Assembly: GCA_023393045.1 (NCBI GenBank) | Contig: JAEWMV010000025.1 | Coordinates: forward strand, 1 to 9,600 | DNA length: 9,600 nt | Source: Bacillota bacterium | Lineage (GTDB): Bacteria; Bacillota; Clostridia; Christensenellales; CAG-138 | Direction of reading: 5' to 3' | Part shown: one piece after another, positions 6,745 through 9,600 of the stretch | Layout of the letters: the number at the start of each line of letters is the position of its first letter | Numbering within the stretch: position 1 is the stretch's first letter | Notes under the pieces: generated by a model | Told to the model about the DNA's origin: nothing | The model's database searches: none | The model's input: the letters and a program-made list of their open reading frames with translations, nothing else | Program-made: the position numbers and the translations under genes

Positions 6745-7616
6745 GCTATACGCTTCGCCCCATCACGGAGGAGGAGTACGAAGAGGCGCGCGCGCTGTGG
6801 GACGTCGTTTTCCCCGAGGACGCGCTCGGCTATTCGGCCTATTATTTCCGCGCGCGCACAAGGCCCGCATACGTTCTCGCCGCGTTTGACGGAGAGCGGA
6901 TGGTAGGCGACCTGCACGCCATACCGTACCCTTTGCGTTTCGGGGATACGGTCAAGCCCTGCGCGATGGTGGCGGGCGTTGCGACACTACCCGAATACCG
7001 CCACAAGGGCATCGCGGGCTCGCTGATACGCTTCGCACATGAAAGGCTGCGCGAGGAGGGGGCCGCGGCGGCGCTGCTCAAGCCCGACGTGGATTTTTAC
7101 GCGCAGTTTGGATATCTTCCCTTCGCGTATCATGATGTGTATGAGATGGACGCTGAAAAGGCGGCCGGCATGCACAAGAGCGCGCCGCACGAGCCCGACC
7201 CTGCGGCGATGCTCGCGATCTATGAGGATTTTGCCAAAGATTTTACCGGCATGATGGCGCGCACGCGCCGCGACATGAAGGCGTATATCGAGGAGGCGCG
7301 GCTTTCCGGTTTTGCCGCCGCGGACGCCGCTGCCTACGCGCTCTGCGCGCGGGAGGATGACGGCGTTTCGGTTACGGAGCTTGTGGGCAAAAATCCGCTG
7401 CCGCTCGTGTGCGCGCTTGCGGAGGAGTACGGCAGGGCCGAATTCCGCCTTCCCTCCGCGATGCGCATAGAAGGGCTTGCGCCGAAGCGCCGGATGATGT
7501 TTTCCATGATTTGCCCGCTCGATGAGGAAAAGCTGCTCTCGGGAACGGGCGCGTCGGGCGTGCGGGCGCTGCTTGACGGTGAAACAGGATCGTGCTGCAC
7601 GCTGGAATTTTGTTGA
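6741..7616 (+). CDS. GNAT family N-acetyltransferase, Eis-like
   Basis: The first half of this 291-residue protein is a GNAT acetyltransferase: VAGVATLPEYRHKGIAGSLI contains the acetyl-CoA-binding R-x-x-G-x-A motif (87-92), followed by FYAQFGYLPF (119-128), a segment typical of the Eis/Acetyltransf_9 group. The second half has weak similarity to the Eis C-terminal region (MMFSMICPLDEEKLL) but stops well short of the roughly 400 residues of full Eis proteins, so the SCP2-like domain is reduced or absent. There is no downstream remnant of a broken longer gene. The C-terminus is unusually Cys-rich (GSCCTLEFC). Translation starts within the upstream stop (ATGA), with GGGGAGG at 6729-6735 five bases before. 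It acetylates an amine on an unknown small molecule or protein; coupling with the DUF2156 gene suggests a shared pathway. Confidence 0.87.
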   Translation: MSYTLRPITEEEYEEARALWDVVFPEDALGYSAYYFRARTRPAYVLAAFDGERMVGDLHAIPYPLRFGDTVKPCAMVAGVATLPEYRHKGIAGSLIRFAHERLREEGAAAALLKPDVDFYAQFGYLPFAYHDVYEMDAEKAAGMHKSAPHEPDPAAMLAIYEDFAKDFTGMMARTRRDMKAYIEEARLSGFAAADAAAYALCAREDDGVSVTELVGKNPLPLVCALAEEYGRAEFRLPSAMRIEGLAPKRRMMFSMICPLDEEKLLSGTGASGVRALLDGETGSCCTLEFC

Positions 7617-7630
7617 GAATGTGATATTTT

Positions 7631-7649
7631 GGGCGCATTGCCCGTTTTT
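7631..7649 (+). terminator. Weak intrinsic terminator after the GNAT gene
   Basis: GGGC (7631-7634) pairs with GCCC (7640-7643) around the loop GCATT, and is followed by G and five T (7645-7649). The stem is only four GC pairs, plus a possible T-G wobble, so efficiency is doubtful. Its position, 15 bases after the stop and just before the yajC promoter, fits the role. Confidence 0.45.
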
Positions 7650-7651
7650 GC

Positions 7652-7680
7652 TTGACGCGCAGGGCCGCATAGACTATGAT
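7652..7680 (+). promoter_or_regulatory. Sigma-A promoter of yajC
   Basis: TTGACG (7652-7657), a 17-base spacer and TATGAT (7675-7680) each match consensus at five of six positions with ideal spacing. This is the best promoter in the window. The start would fall near 7687, giving a leader of about 50 bases before yajC. A perfect palindrome covers the -10 and the start point. Confidence 0.75.
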
Positions 7681-7692
7681 TTAACATAGTCT
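7671..7692 (+). promoter_or_regulatory. Perfect palindrome over the yajC -10 region, candidate operator
   Basis: AGACTATG (7671-7678) and CATAGTCT (7685-7692) form a perfect 8-bp inverted repeat around ATTTAA. It overlaps the -10 hexamer and the predicted transcription start, the classic place for a repressor to bind as a dimer. There is no T-run after it, so it is not a terminator. The binding protein is unknown and no regulator gene is nearby. Confidence 0.5.
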
Positions 7693-7723
7693 CCGGCTTG
7701 TCCGGCGGCTAAAATAACGAGTC

Positions 7724-7730
7724 AGGAAGG
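7724..7730 (+). promoter_or_regulatory. Ribosome-binding site deciding between two yajC starts
   Basis: AGGAAGG ends two bases before the ATG at 7733 and eight bases before the in-frame ATG at 7739. Eight is a normal spacing and two is too short, so 7739 is preferred. The alternative would add only Met-Asn to the N-terminus. Confidence 0.6.
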
Positions 7731-7738
7731 TAATGAAT

Positions 7739-8071
7739 ATGCCAGAGGGCGCCAGCAGCGGTTTATCGGAATTCTTTGCAAATAACGGGAGCATGATTAT
7801 CATCATCGTGATGATGGTGGTGCTCTTCGCCGTCATGATCATACCCCAGCGCCGCAGGGACAAGAAAATCAAGGATATGCTCGCCGCCATCAAGGTGGGC
7901 GACAGGGTGCGTACCATCGGCGGCCTCTACGGCACCGTCACCAGCGTCAAGGACGACATCATCACTATTTCGGTCGGCCCGGACAAGGTGCGGCTCGTCT
8001 TCGCGCGCGGCGCGATTGCCAACGTGGAGGATTCGCCCGTCGAAAACACCATCGAGGAAGGCATCAAGTAA
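7739..8071 (+). CDS. yajC: YajC, Sec translocon accessory protein
   Basis: This 110-residue protein has the YajC layout: a short N-terminus, one membrane helix (about residues 19-35, rich in Ile, Val and Met), the basic stop PQRRRDKKIK, then a small cytoplasmic domain with the family block VGDRVRTIGGLYGTV (53-67) and a closing KVRLVFARGAIANVE. The length is typical. YajC associates with SecDF and the SecYEG translocon and is usually dispensable. In many genomes it lies beside tgt, queA or secD. Here it follows an acetyltransferase gene, has its own promoter and terminator, and the next gene is convergent, so it appears to be transcribed alone. The start at 7739 is chosen for ribosome-binding-site spacing; 7733 is the in-frame alternative. 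Confidence 0.92.
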   Translation: MPEGASSGLSEFFANNGSMIIIIVMMVVLFAVMIIPQRRRDKKIKDMLAAIKVGDRVRTIGGLYGTVTSVKDDIITISVGPDKVRLVFARGAIANVEDSPVENTIEEGIK

Positions 8072-8092
8072 GGAATATGTCATGTTCCATCG

Positions 8093-8121
8093 AGTACCGG
8101 GGCGACCCGGTACTTTGTTTT
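8093..8121 (+). terminator. Intrinsic terminator of yajC
   Basis: A perfect 9-bp stem (AGTACCGGG 8093-8101, CCCGGTACT 8106-8114) is capped by GCGA, a GNRA tetraloop, and followed by TTTGTTTTA. It lies 21 bases after the yajC stop. Confidence 0.85.
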
Positions 8122-8125
8122 ATGT

Positions 8126-8159
8126 AAAAAAGCGGGGACTTCCGGATGGAAGTCCCCGC
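8126..8159 (-). terminator. Intrinsic terminator of the hydrogenase gene
   Basis: A perfect 12-bp stem (GCGGGGACTTCC 8132-8143 with its complement 8148-8159) closes a four-base loop. Six A residues at 8126-8131 read as a T6 tail on the - strand, directly after the hairpin, so it acts on leftward transcription. It lies 25 bases beyond the hydrogenase stop. Confidence 0.9.
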
Positions 8160-8184
8160 CGCGCGTATGTGGTGAATCGTATGC

Positions 8185-9600
8185 TCAGTTGTTGCCTGCG
8201 CTCCTGTCCACATAGTGGGTGTGGAGCAGCTCGTGCGCGGTGTGGCTGCCGGGCTTGCCGAGGAACTCCTCGTAGATCTTCTTGATGGAGGGGTTCTGGT
8301 GGCTCTTGCGGATGACCTTGGACTCGTCCTCGTCGTAGGTCGCAGCAGCGCGCGCGGCGCGCGGATCCACAAAGTAACGGGTGCGCGCATCCACGATGGG
8401 CTGGCCGCCGCCTGTCACGCAGCCGCCGGGGCAGCCCATGACTTCGATGAAGTGATAGGTCTTTTCGCCCCTGCGTATGGCGTCGAGCAGCTTCGCCGCA
8501 TTGCCCGTGCCGTGCGCGATGGCGACCCTGATGTCCATGCCGGCAACGCTCACGGTGGCTTCCTTGATGCCCTCGAGGCCGCGCACGTCGCAATACTCAA
8601 CGCGCTTCAAATCCTCGCCGGTGAGTATGTCCGCTACGGTGCGAAGCGCCGCTTCCATTACGCCGCCCGTCACGCCGAATATGACGGCCGCGCCGGAGGA
8701 TTCGCCCAAAATCGCGTCGAAGTCCTCGTCGGGCAGGTGAACGAAGTCGATGCCGGCCCTGTGTATCATGCGGGCGAGCTCGCGCGTGGTGAGGTTGGCG
8801 TCCACGTCGCGGTACTCCTCGCGCCCGAACTCGGGACGCTTGATCTCAAACTTCTTGGCGGTGCAGGGCATGACGGACACGACGAAGATGTCTTTCGGGT
8901 CGAGGCCGTTTTGCTTTGCAAAATAGGTCTTTGTGACCGCGCCCTGCATCTGGTTGGGGCTCTTGCAGGAGGAGAGGTTGGGGATGAAGTCGGGGTAAAA
9001 ATGCTCGCAGAACTTCACCCAGCCCGGGCTGCAGGAGGTGATCATGGGCAATACGCCGCCCTCCTTGACGCGCTGCAGCAGCTCCGTGCCTTCTTCCATG
9101 ATGGTGAGGTCGGCGGCGAAGTCCACGTCGAACACGCGGTCCGCGCCGAGGCGGCGTATGGCGGATACGAGCTTGCCCGTGCAGCGGGTGCCGATGGGCA
9201 TGCCGAACTCCTCGCCGATGGCCACGCGGATAGAAGGCGCGGTCTGGAAGACTACGAACTTTTTCGGGTCGGCGAGCGCCGCCCAGACTTCCTCCGTGGA
9301 ATCCTTTTCGGTGAGCGCGCCCGTGGGGCAGGCGGCGATGCACTGGCCGCAGTTGATGCAGGCGACCTCGGCAAGGCTCTTGCCGAATTCGCTGCCGATC
9401 TGGGTCCGAAAGCCGCGGTTCTGCATGCCGATGGCGTAAACGTCCTGCACGTTGCAGCAGGCGGCCACGCAGCGGCGGCAGAGTATGCACTTGTTGTTGT
9501 CGCGCACGATGCTCGGGGAGAGCTCGTCGATGGTCTTTATCAAGCGCTCGCCGTCGAACTCGATGTCCTCGATGCCAAGCTCGTTGGCGAGGGTCTGCAG
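8185..9600 (-). CDS. hndD: Group A [FeFe] hydrogenase catalytic subunit, HndD-like (5' end missing)
   Basis: The frame runs off the right edge; 471 residues are visible, starting LQTLANELGIEDIEF, which in HndD-type proteins directly follows the last Cys of the N-terminal His/Cys cluster motif. About 110 residues, with the [2Fe-2S] domain, should lie outside. Two [4Fe-4S] motifs follow: CILCRRCVAAC and CINCGQCIAACP. The H-cluster motifs are L1 TSCSPGW (9019-9039), L2 MPCTAKKFE (8845-8871) and L3 EVMGCPGGCVTGGGQP (8398-8445). The small-subunit region NPSIKKIYEEFLG and a terminal HTHY segment close the protein. It reduces protons to H2 or the reverse in the cytoplasm, with NAD(P)H and, in bifurcating complexes, ferredoxin as partners. 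The NuoE/NuoF-like subunits would be expected upstream, beyond 9600. The TTG at 9543 is internal and not the start. The name hndD is by similarity; hydA is also used. Confidence 0.94.
   Translation of the reverse strand: MQTLANELGIEDIEFDGERLIKTIDELSPSIVRDNNKCILCRRCVAACCNVQDVYAIGMQNRGFRTQIGSEFGKSLAEVACINCGQCIAACPTGALTEKDSTEEVWAALADPKKFVVFQTAPSIRVAIGEEFGMPIGTRCTGKLVSAIRRLGADRVFDVDFAADLTIMEEGTELLQRVKEGGVLPMITSCSPGWVKFCEHFYPDFIPNLSSCKSPNQMQGAVTKTYFAKQNGLDPKDIFVVSVMPCTAKKFEIKRPEFGREEYRDVDANLTTRELARMIHRAGIDFVHLPDEDFDAILGESSGAAVIFGVTGGVMEAALRTVADILTGEDLKRVEYCDVRGLEGIKEATVSVAGMDIRVAIAHGTGNAAKLLDAIRRGEKTYHFIEVMGCPGGCVTGGGQPIVDARTRYFVDPRAARAAATYDEDESKVIRKSHQNPSIKKIYEEFLGKPGSHTAHELLHTHYVDRSAGNN

Noticed and set aside
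6987..7670. 227-codon open frame on the - strand opposite the GNAT gene
   Set aside because: The + strand gene has clear GNAT motifs and a coupled start. The antisense frame is Arg/His-rich with no recognisable domain, as expected from GC-rich codon bias.
7798..7848. Repetitive ATCATCATCGTGATGATGG tract, reading as poly-His/Asp on the - strand
   Set aside because: It is the codons of the Ile/Met/Val-rich membrane helix of YajC, with no sign of a separate element.
8846..9490. 214-codon alternative frame on the - strand within the hydrogenase
   Set aside because: The other frame of the same strand carries all the iron-sulfur and H-cluster motifs. This one is low-complexity Arg/His/Pro.
9541..9543. 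TTG as the start of the hydrogenase
   Set aside because: The frame stays open to the window edge, and the residues before it (ELGIEDIEF) match the family, so the start is outside.

Overview
The window reads as chromosomal DNA from a GC-rich anaerobic member of the Firmicutes (class Clostridia or a close relative), probably of gut or rumen type. The reasons are an NADH-linked group A [FeFe] hydrogenase, a SpoIID/LytB-family peptidoglycan enzyme, a BmrC/BmrD-like heterodimeric ABC exporter, a DUF2156 protein of the kind common in Clostridia, Gram-positive style strong Shine-Dalgarno sequences and intrinsic terminators. I cannot name a genus from the sequence alone. No tRNA, rRNA, CRISPR array, insertion sequence or phage gene is visible, and no gap between genes exceeds 300 bases.

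Layout from left to right. Bases 1-2553 hold two ABC exporter half-transporter genes on the + strand. The first is cut by the left edge and only its ATPase domain is present; the second is complete and starts one base after the first stops. Their nucleotide-binding domains carry complementary defects, the hallmark of a heterodimer with one degenerate ATP site. A GC-rich hairpin terminator (2575-2601) follows. Bases 2733-5780 encode a 1015-residue secreted protein: signal peptide, SpoIID-type lytic transglycosylase domain, then seven bacterial SH3 repeats joined by Thr/Pro/Ser/Gly-rich linkers. Bases 5851-7616 hold a coupled two-gene unit whose reading frames overlap by four bases: a DUF2156/LPG-synthase-C-like protein and an Eis-like GNAT acetyltransferase. 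Bases 7739-8071 encode YajC as a single-gene unit with a good sigma-A promoter and its own terminator. On the - strand, 8185-9600 is most of a group A [FeFe] hydrogenase catalytic subunit whose start lies past the right edge. It converges on yajC, and the 113-base gap contains back-to-back terminators.

The genes look like several independent transcription units (export, cell wall, acyl/aminoacyl transfer, protein secretion, hydrogen metabolism) rather than one system. The points most worth a second look are the SpoIID domain that seems to lack the zinc-site Cys/His residues and carries seven SH3 repeats, the perfect palindrome over the -10 region of the yajC promoter, the inverted repeat around the promoter and ribosome-binding site of the DUF2156 gene, and the serine variant of the hydrogenase L1 motif. 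I did not find convincing evidence of a wholly new system here.
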